Below, piece by piece: positions 1-6,384 of a stretch of 10,039 nt of DNA. This DNA is from Halovenus sp. Lineage in GTDB: Archaea > Halobacteriota > Halobacteria > Halobacteriales > Haloarculaceae. A program made the translations under genes and the position numbers. How positions within the stretch are numbered: position 1 is the stretch's first letter; the number at the start of each line of letters is the position of its first letter. The DNA lies in the NCBI GenBank assembly GCA_028274925.1, contig JAQCNR010000297.1, forward strand, positions 1 to 10,039. Direction: 5' to 3'. The notes under the pieces were generated by a model. That model had not been told where the DNA came from. It did not search any database and saw nothing but the letters and a program-made list of their open reading frames with translations.

Positions 1-1272
1 CGTGAAATCATCCAGCGTTACGTGCTCGCCACGCGTGAGTTCCTTGACCTGCTCGTAGGCGTCGGTGTGGCCCTCCCGGCGGAGGATGGTCTGGACAGCC
101 TCGCCGATAATCTCTGGCGTGGCCTCCAGTTCCTCGCGCATGACCTGCTCGTTCGGAACGACCTTCCCCAGGCCGTTGCCGAGTTTCTCGTAGCCAATCA
201 GACAGTGAGCGAAAGCCGCGCCGATGTTGCGCTTCACCGTCGAGTCTGAGAGGTCACGCTGGAGTCGAGACGTGGTCACGTAGTTGCCGAGGAAATTCAG
301 GTCTGAGTTCGCCTTCGAGAGGTTCCCCTCGCTGTTCTCGAAGTCGATTGGGTTCACCTTGTGTGGCATCGTCGACGACCCAGTCTCGCCCTCGACGGCC
401 TCCTGTCCGAGATACCGGGCCGAGATGTAGAGCCACGCGTCGAGGTCCAGATCCAGCAGTACGTTGTTCGCCCCCTGCAGTGCGTCGAAGACTGCCGCAA
501 GGTCGTCACAGGGATTGACCTGCGTCGTAAGCGGTTCGGGCTCGAAGCCGAGTTCGGCGACGAACTCGCGAGCGAAGGCGGGCCAGTTGACATCCGGATA
601 GGCCGCGTGGTGGGCGGCGTAGGTGCCGCTGGCTCCCGCGAGTTTGCCCGACAGGTCTTCACGGGCGGCTTCGAGACGGCCGATTGCTCGGCCAAGCCGT
701 GAGGCGTAGACTGCCATCTCTTTGCCGAAGGTTGTTGGCGTCGCTGGCTGGCCGTGGGTCAGTGCGAGCATCGGCACGTCGCGATACTGCTGAGCCAGTT
801 CGACAAGGGCGTCGCGGCGCTCGTGGAGGGCTGGCAGCAGCACATTCTCAATTGCGCCGTCGACGAGCAGTCGATGGGCGAGGTTGTTCACGTCCTCGCT
901 CGTCAGCCCGAAGTGAATCCACTGGTAAGCATCCATATTGCTGGGCATCCGGAGGCGAATGAAGTATTCCACGGCCTTGACGTCGTGATTCGTCGCGCTG
1001 TACTCGCCGTAGCCCTCGGTTTCGAGTTGCTTGATCACTGCCGCGTCCGACTCGTCGAACGATTCGTACAGGTCACGGAGCGACTCGCGGTTCGACACAG
1101 AAATCGAGAGTGGCACCGCCGACAGGTCGGCGAGTGCGATCAGGTACTCGACTTCCACCTGCACGCGCCCAGCCATCAGCGCCTGTTCGCTGGCATGAGA
1201 TGTCAGGGGTTCGGTGTACCGCGCGTATCGTCCGTCAAGGGGTGAGACTGCCGTCAGTGGCCCGCGATTCAT
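1..1272 (-). CDS. purB: Adenylosuccinate lyase, 3'-truncated by the window edge
   Basis: The enzyme catalyses two fumarate-releasing steps of purine synthesis in the cytoplasm: SAICAR to AICAR, and adenylosuccinate to AMP. My translation of the minus strand from the ATG at 1272-1270 gives 424 residues and runs open to base 1 with no stop. Visible marks are the N-terminal LTAVSPLDGRY, TNHDVKAVEYF near 94-104, HFGLTSEDVNN near 120-130, LTHGQPATPTTFGKEM near 171-186 with the likely general-acid His173, and the fumarase/ASL signature GSSTMPHKVNPIDFEN near 298-313 with the catalytic-loop serines 299-300 and Lys305. The long, E. coli PurB-like form of about 456 residues fits best, so roughly 30-40 C-terminal residues lie outside the window; the visible end GEHVTLDDFT matches the usual near-terminal part. 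The gene is divergent from the UPF0179 gene across 87 bases. The assignment is secure from motifs; the start is supported by the conserved N-terminus. Confidence 0.96.
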   Translation of the reverse strand, partial: MNRGPLTAVSPLDGRYARYTEPLTSHASEQALMAGRVQVEVEYLIALADLSAVPLSISVSNRESLRDLYESFDESDAAVIKQLETEGYGEYSATNHDVKAVEYFIRLRMPSNMDAYQWIHFGLTSEDVNNLAHRLLVDGAIENVLLPALHERRDALVELAQQYRDVPMLALTHGQPATPTTFGKEMAVYASRLGRAIGRLEAAREDLSGKLAGASGTYAAHHAAYPDVNWPAFAREFVAELGFEPEPLTTQVNPCDDLAAVFDALQGANNVLLDLDLDAWLYISARYLGQEAVEGETGSSTMPHKVNPIDFENSEGNLSKANSDLNFLGNYVTTSRLQRDLSDSTVKRNIGAAFAHCLIGYEKLGNGLGKVVPNEQVMREELEATPEIIGEAVQTILRREGHTDAYEQVKELTRGEHVTLDDFT

Positions 1273-1293
1273 ATCTGTTGGTGGGTCCCCGCT

Positions 1294-1303
1294 CGGAAAA
1301 TGC
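1294..1303 (-). promoter_or_regulatory. Weak TATA-like box for purB
   Basis: On the minus strand the run GCATTTTCCG is centred about 27 bases before the purB ATG, the distance expected for a leaderless haloarchaeal transcript. It is the only AT-rich patch at that distance, but its match to a haloarchaeal TATA box is poor, so this is a positional inference. Confidence 0.35.
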
Positions 1304-1330
1304 CTGCCGGTCTGTCCCGCACCCGGGAGA

Positions 1331-1337
1331 CTTAATC
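1331..1337 (+). promoter_or_regulatory. TATA box for the UPF0179 gene
   Basis: CTTAATC is preceded by a purine-rich GGGAGA that could serve as the BRE. It is centred 26 bases before the ATG at 1360. This spacing predicts transcription starting at or next to the start codon, that is, a leaderless mRNA, and no Shine-Dalgarno sequence is visible before the ATG. Confidence 0.6.
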
Positions 1338-1359
1338 GCCTGGGCGGCCAACTTCAGGT

Positions 1360-1806
1360 ATGAGTACGCTGACACTGATCGGAACCAGACTCGCTACTGA
1401 GGGCGAAGAGTTCGTCTATCAGGGGGAATCCGACGCTTGCGAGGGCTGTCCGTATCGCGATCAGTGTCTCAACCTCTCCGTTGGACAACGATACGAGGTT
1501 ACCTCACTCCGCGAGAACGCAAACACGCTGGACTGTGCTGTCCACGATACTGGTGTCACGGCTGTCGAAGTGGAACCAGTTGGCATGAAAGCCAACGTTC
1601 CGAGTGCAAACGCCTATTCTGGGAGTATGTCTGCGCTGGGCGGTGACTGTCCGCACACTGGCTGTCCAAGTCACGAGTACTGCGTTCCGCTCGGCGGTGA
1701 CCAAGACGAGGAATATCGCATCGCGTCTGTCGAGGGTGAGCCACCACACGAGTACTGCAAACTCGACCGGGACCTCACGCTCGTCGAACTCGAATCTCCA
1801 GAGTAG
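1360..1806 (+). CDS. UPF0179 family cysteine-rich protein
   Basis: This 148-residue protein matches the archaeal UPF0179 family (Pfam PF03684) over its whole length. It opens with the typical TLIGTRLATEGEEFVYQG, followed by a cysteine cluster C27-x2-C30-x5-C36, the VGQRYEV segment, an isolated C59, and a second cluster C97-x4-C102-x5-C108 with C133. Eight cysteines in a cytoplasmic-looking protein with no signal peptide or membrane segment suggest bound metal, zinc or Fe-S, but this is inference; no function is established for the family that I know of. The start is fixed by the conserved N-terminus and by the TATA box 26 bases upstream. The stop TAG at 1804-1806 directly abuts the stop of the convergent gene. 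Family assignment is confident; biochemical role is unknown. Confidence 0.9.
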   Translation: MSTLTLIGTRLATEGEEFVYQGESDACEGCPYRDQCLNLSVGQRYEVTSLRENANTLDCAVHDTGVTAVEVEPVGMKANVPSANAYSGSMSALGGDCPHTGCPSHEYCVPLGGDQDEEYRIASVEGEPPHEYCKLDRDLTLVELESPE

Positions 1807-2214
1807 CTATCGCTGAACCTGCACGCCAGTGTTGTTGAGATAGGCCTCGAAGGTCTGCTGGTCGCCGGTAATGATTTTCCCGATTGTCTCCTGATAGGGC
1901 GTAATCGAATACACATCGTTCGGTCCGTTTGGTGGCTGCGGGAGCGGAATGTGAGCACGGAAGTTGTCGACACTCGCAATTTTGTGATACTCGACGGGCG
2001 AATCCCCGTAGTAGATGACGTAGCCAAAACTCTGGCTGTTGGCCTGCAGATGCTGTGTCCACGGCGTCTGGAGATTGCTATCGAGTTGCTCGTAGCGCTG
2101 AATCCGGAGTTCGACTTCGTCACGGTAGGTCCAGGTTCCCATATCTGGAAACGGAATCCACTCGCCGGGGTTCGACTCGCTGACTGTCGACCGAATCCTC
2201 TCCAGCTGTGTCAT
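1807..2214 (-). CDS. Hypothetical protein, 135 aa, not recognised
   Basis: I do not recognise this family. The product has no signal peptide, membrane segment, cysteine cluster or catalytic motif. It is rich in glutamine, tyrosine and tryptophan/phenylalanine patches: GEWIPFPDMGTWTY near 17-30, FGYVIYYGDSPVEYHKI near 63-79, and a proline stretch LPQPPNGPND near 91-100. Its acidity is milder than that of its neighbours but still net negative. The compact size and alternating aromatic segments suggest a small globular, largely beta domain, which is inference. Support for its being real: a TATA-like box 31 bases upstream, a 50-base gap behind the upstream AstE-like gene, and an exact tail-to-tail junction with the UPF0179 gene. 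It is last in the leftward run of genes. Confidence 0.72.
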   Translation of the reverse strand: MTQLERIRSTVSESNPGEWIPFPDMGTWTYRDEVELRIQRYEQLDSNLQTPWTQHLQANSQSFGYVIYYGDSPVEYHKIASVDNFRAHIPLPQPPNGPNDVYSITPYQETIGKIITGDQQTFEAYLNNTGVQVQR

Positions 2215-2240
2215 TCTACTGGGCAGTTTCGTGCGGGATC

Positions 2241-2248
2241 ACATAAGT
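2241..2248 (-). promoter_or_regulatory. TATA-like box for the 135-aa hypothetical gene
   Basis: The minus strand reads ACTTATGT, centred about 30 bases before the ATG at 2214-2212. It sits in the 50-base gap after the upstream gene, so this last gene may be transcribed on its own and not only by read-through. Confidence 0.45.
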
Positions 2249-2264
2249 TCGCCGACTGTCAGGT

Positions 2265-3074
2265 TCACTCCGCCAGTTTGTCGAACTCGTCGACAGTGCC
2301 GAGACGCTGTGCGGTGTAGCCGAACACGGCTTCGTACCCGTACGGTGACATGAGCACGGGATAGAACGGCTCGTCGGCGCTCACCTCTCGGTTGTCGGCA
2401 GCGGCGAAGGGCTCACCCGCAGCAACGAGTTCGAAGTTCGACGCGTAGACGCTGTAACTGCTAGCTTTGTCTTTTGGAATCTGTCGGTCCAGTCGGAACA
2501 GTGGTGCAGGCTCTGCTCCAGCGCGGTCTACTGGCGGGAGTGCACCAGTTGCGCCGAGAAACTCTCGAACCAGACGGCTCGCGTTCTCTGTCGCCTGCTC
2601 GGAGCCCTGATAGCCACATTCGACTTCGATTGTCGTCGGGACTGCGTCGAAGAGCCGACCGTCGGAGTGGCTCCCGACATCGACGACGGCGTCGACTGAG
2701 AGCTGTTTCAACACCGGCGTTACGCGGTCATCTGGCTCGTGGATGAGTGCGAAGGTTCCGTCGTACGACTGCGTGGAGTGCATCGAGAAAGTGAGACAAT
2801 CGCCGAGTTGCTCGGTGAGTTTGGCGGCGAGTCTGGACTCGTGTGTCGGCCCGTCTGGGTCACCGGGAAAGGCCCGGTTGAGGTCCTTTTCGAGATAGCG
2901 CTTGTCCGCCTCGATTGCTTCTTCGTTGACGATGATGAACTGGACGGCGCGCTCGAACGCTGGTGGGTCTGCGAGAATCCGCTCGATTGCGTTGACACCA
3001 CAGGGTTCATCGCCGTGGATGCCGCCGACCACTGCCAGTTCTGGCTCCGTTCCACCGAGGCACTCGACGCGCAT
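2265..3074 (-). CDS. Succinylglutamate desuccinylase/aspartoacylase family zinc hydrolase
   Basis: This 269-residue protein belongs to the AstE/ASPA family (Pfam PF04952), M14 carboxypeptidase-like enzymes that hydrolyse N-acyl amino acids. Zinc-site features are visible: GGIHGDEP with His20 and Glu23, the substrate-binding DLNRAFPG at 64-71, SMHST with the third ligand His99, and IEVECGYQG with Glu152 (or Glu150) as probable catalytic base. Conservation weakens after about residue 180; the rest resembles the C-terminal beta domain of the family. No signal peptide is present, so the enzyme should be cytoplasmic. None of the other arginine-succinyltransferase pathway genes is nearby, so the true substrate could be another N-acyl amino acid or a related amide, and I give no gene symbol. 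The start is the ATG at 3074-3072, 23 residues before Glu23, as is usual. It lies 54 bases after the DUF2237 gene. Confidence 0.88.
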   Translation of the reverse strand: MRVECLGGTEPELAVVGGIHGDEPCGVNAIERILADPPAFERAVQFIIVNEEAIEADKRYLEKDLNRAFPGDPDGPTHESRLAAKLTEQLGDCLTFSMHSTQSYDGTFALIHEPDDRVTPVLKQLSVDAVVDVGSHSDGRLFDAVPTTIEVECGYQGSEQATENASRLVREFLGATGALPPVDRAGAEPAPLFRLDRQIPKDKASSYSVYASNFELVAAGEPFAAADNREVSADEPFYPVLMSPYGYEAVFGYTAQRLGTVDEFDKLAE

Positions 3075-3095
3075 TCACTCGCTGCTATGACGTGC

Positions 3096-3110
3096 AGGGT
3101 TATGAACCCT
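3096..3110. promoter_or_regulatory. Perfect inverted repeat in the promoter of the AstE-like gene
   Basis: AGGGTT and AACCCT flank a 3-base centre, giving six paired positions with no mismatch. It lies 22-36 bases before the ATG of the leftward gene, where a leaderless TATA box should be; on the minus strand the sequence contains TTCATAACC, flanked upstream by ATTTTTA (3119-3113 region). A palindrome overlapping the core promoter is what a dimeric repressor site would look like. The T-run beside it, 10-20 bases after the DUF2237 stop, could instead or also end the upstream transcript. The repeat is observed; its role is inference. Confidence 0.4.
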
Positions 3111-3128
3111 AAAAATCTCTGCCGAGAC

Positions 3129-3503
3129 TCAGCCCTCGTACTCGTGCTCTCGAAGCGTTTCCGTGTCAACCTGTGAGAGTGCGGATTCGTTCGTCGCTTC
3201 CAGCACCACCGGCGGGGCGACACCAGCCTCTTTGGCTTCGACCCACCGGCCGACACAGAGACACCAGCGGTCGCCCGGGTCCAGCCCGGGAAAGTCGAAC
3301 TCGGGCCGCGGCGTTATCAGGTCGTTGCCCTGCGCTTTGCTGTATTCGAGAAACTCATCAGTCACGACCGCACAGAGTTCGTGACAGCCCCGGTCCTGTG
3401 GGTGTTCGTGGCAGTAGCCATCCCGGAGATAGCCGGTCTGGGGGTTATTGCTGCAGGGAAGCAGTTCCGTCCCGTAGACGTTCTGTTGGTCGGAATCGCT
3501 CAT
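3129..3503 (-). CDS. DUF2237 family protein
   Basis: The 124-residue product matches DUF2237 (PF09996, COG3651) across its length. Conserved blocks in order: NVYGTELLPCS near 8-18, TGYLRDG near 23-29, CHELCAVVTDEFLEYSKAQGND near 40-61, then TPRPEFDFPGLDPGDRWCLC near 64-83, and APPVVLEATNESAL near 96-109. Six cysteines (17, 31, 40, 44, 81, 83) may bind a metal, which is inference. No signal peptide or membrane segment is seen. The family is widespread in bacteria and some archaea and has no established function known to me. The gene follows the DUF1028 gene by 37 bases on the same strand, so co-transcription is plausible. A weak TATA-like CTTGTTTC lies about 27 bases before the ATG at 3503-3501. 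Length and start agree with the family. Confidence 0.9.
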   Translation of the reverse strand: MSDSDQQNVYGTELLPCSNNPQTGYLRDGYCHEHPQDRGCHELCAVVTDEFLEYSKAQGNDLITPRPEFDFPGLDPGDRWCLCVGRWVEAKEAGVAPPVVLEATNESALSQVDTETLREHEYEG

Positions 3504-3540
3504 AGCAGCAACTCAGGTCCGGAGAAACAAGTGTCCCCGG

Positions 3541-4248
3541 TCACATTCCGCTCTCGTCGTCCTCTTCGTAGGCTTCCTCGTACCGTTCGAGCGCCATCTC
3601 GTAGCTCTCGGTGGCCAGTTCGATACTCTCGCGCATGTCAGGGATAGGCGTCTCTGTCGCGTCGACGCGAATGTCATTGTAGGCCGGGGTCACAGCCTCA
3701 TCTTCGGTCTTGGCGACGCGAATCGCCGCGCTCTGGACGTGAAGTTCCTCGCGCTTGTCTCCACCTTCGTCCTGTCCGGCGGCGAGACAGTCGAGCAGAC
3801 GCTTCGCCAGTGGACGGTCCTCGTCGCGACTGTCTTCGTATTCCTCGGCGACGGAACTGACGACTGCTTCGCCGGTCAGCAGATTTCCGGCAACAGTGAA
3901 ATTCTCGCCGACGTGGTCGCCGTACCAGTCCTTGCATTCGTCGCCAGAGAAGGCAAACTCGCCGTCGTGACCGACGCCGTGGAGTTGTCGCTGTGGTTTG
4001 CCGTCGTCGGCCGACAGCAGCGCGTCGAGAGCGTCTTGGACGTGTAGGCCATCGGCGAGGTACTCGATTCCCTTCTCGCCGAGTTCGACGTTGACGAAAC
4101 TCTGCGTGGCGACAGCGCCGTGTTCGTTGACGAACGGACAGAGGGTGCCAACCCCGGCCAGTCGAGTCGTGACGGCAACACCGAATCTCGTCTGCTGTTC
4201 TCCAGACTCATCCTCGTACTCCTCACGGACACAGATGCTGAATGTCAC
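3541..4248 (-). CDS. DUF1028 family putative Ntn-hydrolase
   Basis: The product matches DUF1028 (PF06267), a family with an Ntn-hydrolase-like fold and unknown substrate. Visible blocks: TFSICV at 2-7, FGVAV near 22-26, GAVATQSF near 44-51, GVGHDGEFAFSGDECKDWYG near 91-110, GNLLTGEAV near 121-129, LAKRLLDCLAAGQDEGGDKRE near 148-168 and QSAAI near 172-176. An acidic, probably helical tail (about 207-235, rich in E and Y) ends the protein. I choose the GTG at 4248-4246, not the GTG at 4272, because it gives the family-typical M-T-F-S-I start, has an AAGGT Shine-Dalgarno-like run just before it, and stands about 28 bases after a TTTTTT tract that can act as TATA box. The earlier GTG adds eight unmatched residues and lies directly against that tract. 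Thr2 could be the nucleophile after Met removal; that is inference. Confidence 0.87.
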   Translation of the reverse strand: MTFSICVREEYEDESGEQQTRFGVAVTTRLAGVGTLCPFVNEHGAVATQSFVNVELGEKGIEYLADGLHVQDALDALLSADDGKPQRQLHGVGHDGEFAFSGDECKDWYGDHVGENFTVAGNLLTGEAVVSSVAEEYEDSRDEDRPLAKRLLDCLAAGQDEGGDKREELHVQSAAIRVAKTEDEAVTPAYNDIRVDATETPIPDMRESIELATESYEMALERYEEAYEEDDESGM

Positions 4249-4272
4249 AGCTACCTTCTGGGTCGCCAGCAC

Positions 4273-4280
4273 AAAAAATC
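4273..4280 (-). promoter_or_regulatory. T6 tract: TATA-like box for the DUF1028 gene and/or hjc terminator
   Basis: The minus strand reads GATTTTTT in the 62-base gap between hjc and the DUF1028 start. It is centred about 28 bases before the GTG at 4248. Archaeal termination also uses oligo-T tracts, so it may end hjc transcripts about 35 bases past the stop. Both roles are inferred from position. Confidence 0.4.
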
Positions 4281-4310
4281 CGCCTCCGCCTGTCGGCCTA
4301 CTAACTCGAT

Positions 4311-4838
4311 TCAGGAGTCGAGCATCGCCACACCATCCTCTACGGAGAGGTCACCGCGCTCGATTGCTTCGAGTACCGGGCGCACGTCCGAAGACGACTC
4401 TTCGTCCTCGCCGTCATCGGCAACCTCGTCGAGCGTCACCTTCTCGGAGTGGCCAGTTAGTTCGTCGAAATCGACGCCCTCGGCGAGCGCTGTTTCTTTC
4501 TTCACACGATAGTTCCCGCCGTCGGTCTGGTAGAGGTCGTCGGGATGGAAGAAATACCAGTCCTCGCGGTCGAACCGGACTGCGATGCGGGGTTTTGCGC
4601 CGAAATTCCGCGAGAAGTACACCAGCGCGTACACCTCTTCACCGGTGAGATAGATGGGGTCGCCGGCGGAGGATTTGGCTTCGATAGAGTAGAACACCTC
4701 ACTGTTGCCGGCGAGTACGTCTGGGAGTTCACGCTCGGTTGCGCTTCCGCTGGCTGGGGCGCGCATCACCGCAAATCCGGCCTCGTCGAGTTTGTTGACG
4801 AGTTCGCGCTCCCGACGGTCCCCTTTGGCGTTAGACAT
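4311..4838 (-). CDS. hjc: Archaeal Holliday junction resolvase Hjc
   Basis: Hjc is a homodimeric, metal-dependent nuclease that cuts four-way junctions during recombination and replication-fork repair. The nuclease domain (about 1-115) shows RRERELVNKLDEAGFAVMR at 8-26, APASGSATERELPDVLAG near 27-44 and FYSIEAKSS near 49-57. By alignment to Pyrococcus Hjc the catalytic residues are Glu10, Asp40, Glu53 and Lys55, all present. The loop before Asp40 is about four residues longer than in Pyrococcus. The protein has 175 residues against about 123 for the Pyrococcus enzyme: an acidic linker (about 134-151) leads to a helix-turn-helix-like end, VLEAIERGDLSVEDGVAMLD near 155-174, similar to SHOCT-like motifs. 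The ATG at 4838-4836 is 26 bases past the stop of the LVIVD gene and has its own TATA box. Assignment is secure. Confidence 0.95.
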   Translation of the reverse strand: MSNAKGDRRERELVNKLDEAGFAVMRAPASGSATERELPDVLAGNSEVFYSIEAKSSAGDPIYLTGEEVYALVYFSRNFGAKPRIAVRFDREDWYFFHPDDLYQTDGGNYRVKKETALAEGVDFDELTGHSEKVTLDEVADDGEDEESSSDVRPVLEAIERGDLSVEDGVAMLDS

Positions 4839-4863
4839 TGAATCGGTATCGGCGGGCGACGGT

Positions 4864-4870
4864 CTTAAAT
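4864..4870 (-). promoter_or_regulatory. TATA box for hjc, overlapping the stop codon of the preceding gene
   Basis: The minus strand reads CCGAATTTAAG, a BRE-like CCGAA followed by TTTAAG, centred about 29 bases before the hjc ATG. The TAA stop of the LVIVD-repeat gene (4867-4865) lies inside the box, so hjc can be transcribed independently although the genes are closely packed. Confidence 0.65.
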
Positions 4871-6313
4871 TCGGTCCTCGCCGTCGCCGGATTCACTGTG
4901 CAGGCGTCTGCCGAGGTACCCCCCACCGAGGATTCCTGCGATGGCCGCCGGAACTCCGAATCCAGGGCCGCCCGCGTCTGAATTATTCTCGCCGGCGTCG
5001 GTGGTCGGTTCCGCTCCGTCGCGGACTACCGCGTCTCCGTCTGGTGGGTCGCCGTCAGCCAGTCCCGGAAAAACGTACAGTCCTTCTCGAACGTCAGGTG
5101 GGTTCTGGCTGAGAATATCCGACACGTTTGCGCTCGTCGCCACGAACGTCTCCCCAGCGCTGTGGGCCGTCCAGAAACTCGTTTCTCCCGAATTTTGCCA
5201 CCACGCAATCTCTCGTGGGTCTGTCGGGTCGCTCACGTTGTACACCTTTACGCCGCCGTAGTACCACGACGTGTAGAGCACGTCGCCGGCGAAATCGAAA
5301 TTGTGCGCGCTGGTGAACGGCCCACTGCGAGTCTGGTCCGGCCCCTCGGGTGCGTCGATTCGTGACAGATGTTGTGGGTCCGACGGCGTCGACACGTCGT
5401 AGAGGTCGATTCCGCCCGGGCCGCCGGACTGGCTTCCATTGGTTTCGATAGTCCACGATTCCTGGCCAACGCCGAGCAAGTCGCCAGCGTCGTCGACCAT
5501 CGTGTAGTGTGCGTTTCCGGGTGGTTTCACCGACTCGACAAAGGCCTCGTTGTCGGACCACGCTGTCAGGTCGTCCAAGTTGTATTCAGTAATACTGGCG
5601 AGCGCTCTCGGGGCAGTTGGGTCACTCACGTCGACAATCCACGTTCCGGCGTCCCAGCACGGAATGTACGCAATTCCATCGTGAACAGTCACGTCGTGGA
5701 GACTCCGCGAGGGTGGTGACCCGTCGGCATACCCCGGGTCGTACGATTCCAGCGACCAGCGGCCGACCTCTTCTGGTTGGTCGCCAGTCACATCGAACAT
5801 CACCAGCGGGTTTGACGGCGCGGCGCTCCCAGTCAGGTACGCGATGCCGTCGTCGAGATACACATTGTGGATGAAGTAGCCGCCTGAGAGTGGCGTATCT
5901 AGCGATTTGAACGTCAGTTGTGTCGGCGATGTCGGGTCGGCAACGTCGAAGAGTGCGAACCCGTGAGCGAGTTGCGGGTCGTAACTTCCCGGACCGGCGA
6001 CCAAGAGTCGGTCTTCAGAGACCCACAGGTCCAGCACTTTCTGGAACGTTTCAGGCGTGCCAGTCTCGATATCTCGTCGCTCGGCCACGACAGTCGGTGT
6101 GGCTGGCTTCGAGATGTCGACAACTGCAAATCCTTCATCTACAGCCACGTAGGCAAACTCGCCCTGCACCACTGCGTCTCTGGCCGCTGGTATCTCGACA
6201 GACCCAACGGGGCCGAATGCCGAGTCACTCCCAGACTGACTCGCGCCTGCGACGCCAAGCGTCAGGCTGGCGAGTGCCCCCGTGCTGGCACCCAGAAACG
6301 CCCGTCGATACAT
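4865..6313 (-). CDS. Tat-exported LVIVD-repeat surface protein with PGF-CTERM-like tail
   Basis: The 482-residue product starts with a Tat signal, YRRAFLGASTG at 2-12, followed by a hydrophobic stretch to about residue 25. The body contains several LVIVD-type blades (PF08309), seen as repeated V/I-D-[VI]-[SA]-x-P-x-x-P units near 65-73, 123-131, 228-236, 306-314 and 359-367; these should form a beta-propeller. A linker rich in D, G, T and N (about 421-448) precedes PGFGVPAAIAGILGGGYLGRR at 450-470, which resembles a PGF-CTERM signal processed by archaeosortase A with lipid anchoring. A 12-residue hydrophilic tail after it is longer than usual. I chose the ATG at 6313-6311: it opens the Tat motif and lies 28 bases after a good TATA box. 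An upstream in-frame start at 6394 would bury the signal behind 27 residues. Function of the propeller is unknown; binding or adhesion at the cell surface is a guess. Confidence 0.87.
   Translation of the reverse strand: MYRRAFLGASTGALASLTLGVAGASQSGSDSAFGPVGSVEIPAARDAVVQGEFAYVAVDEGFAVVDISKPATPTVVAERRDIETGTPETFQKVLDLWVSEDRLLVAGPGSYDPQLAHGFALFDVADPTSPTQLTFKSLDTPLSGGYFIHNVYLDDGIAYLTGSAAPSNPLVMFDVTGDQPEEVGRWSLESYDPGYADGSPPSRSLHDVTVHDGIAYIPCWDAGTWIVDVSDPTAPRALASITEYNLDDLTAWSDNEAFVESVKPPGNAHYTMVDDAGDLLGVGQESWTIETNGSQSGGPGGIDLYDVSTPSDPQHLSRIDAPEGPDQTRSGPFTSAHNFDFAGDVLYTSWYYGGVKVYNVSDPTDPREIAWWQNSGETSFWTAHSAGETFVATSANVSDILSQNPPDVREGLYVFPGLADGDPPDGDAVVRDGAEPTTDAGENNSDAGGPGFGVPAAIAGILGGGYLGRRLHSESGDGEDRI
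4904..4966 (-). other. PGF-CTERM-like C-terminal sorting signal of the LVIVD protein
   Basis: These codons encode residues 450-470: the tripeptide PGF, a hydrophobic and glycine-rich helix, and two arginines. This order (PGF, membrane segment, basic end) is that of substrates of archaeosortase ArtA, known from Haloferax volcanii. No archaeosortase gene lies in the window. Confidence 0.65.
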
Positions 6314-6336
6314 ACCGAGGCCAACGTGAGTGCCAG

Positions 6337-6344
6337 CAAATAAG
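6337..6344 (-). promoter_or_regulatory. TATA box for the LVIVD surface-protein gene
   Basis: The minus strand reads CTTATTTG, centred 28 bases before the ATG at 6313. This is the best support for that start over the earlier in-frame one, since with the earlier start the box would lie inside the coding region. Confidence 0.6.
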
Positions 6345-6384
6345 TTGACGGTCAGCGTCTCTCGGATAGCACCAATCGCCAGAG

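Noticed and set aside
361..1245. Plus-strand open frames opposite purB (113 and 163 codons)
   Set aside because: The minus strand gives an uninterrupted PurB with all signatures; the plus frames have no recognisable protein pattern.
4865..6313. Frameshift or broken gene in the repeat region of the LVIVD protein
   Set aside because: The reading frame is continuous from the Tat signal to the C-terminal anchor, with repeats throughout in one frame.
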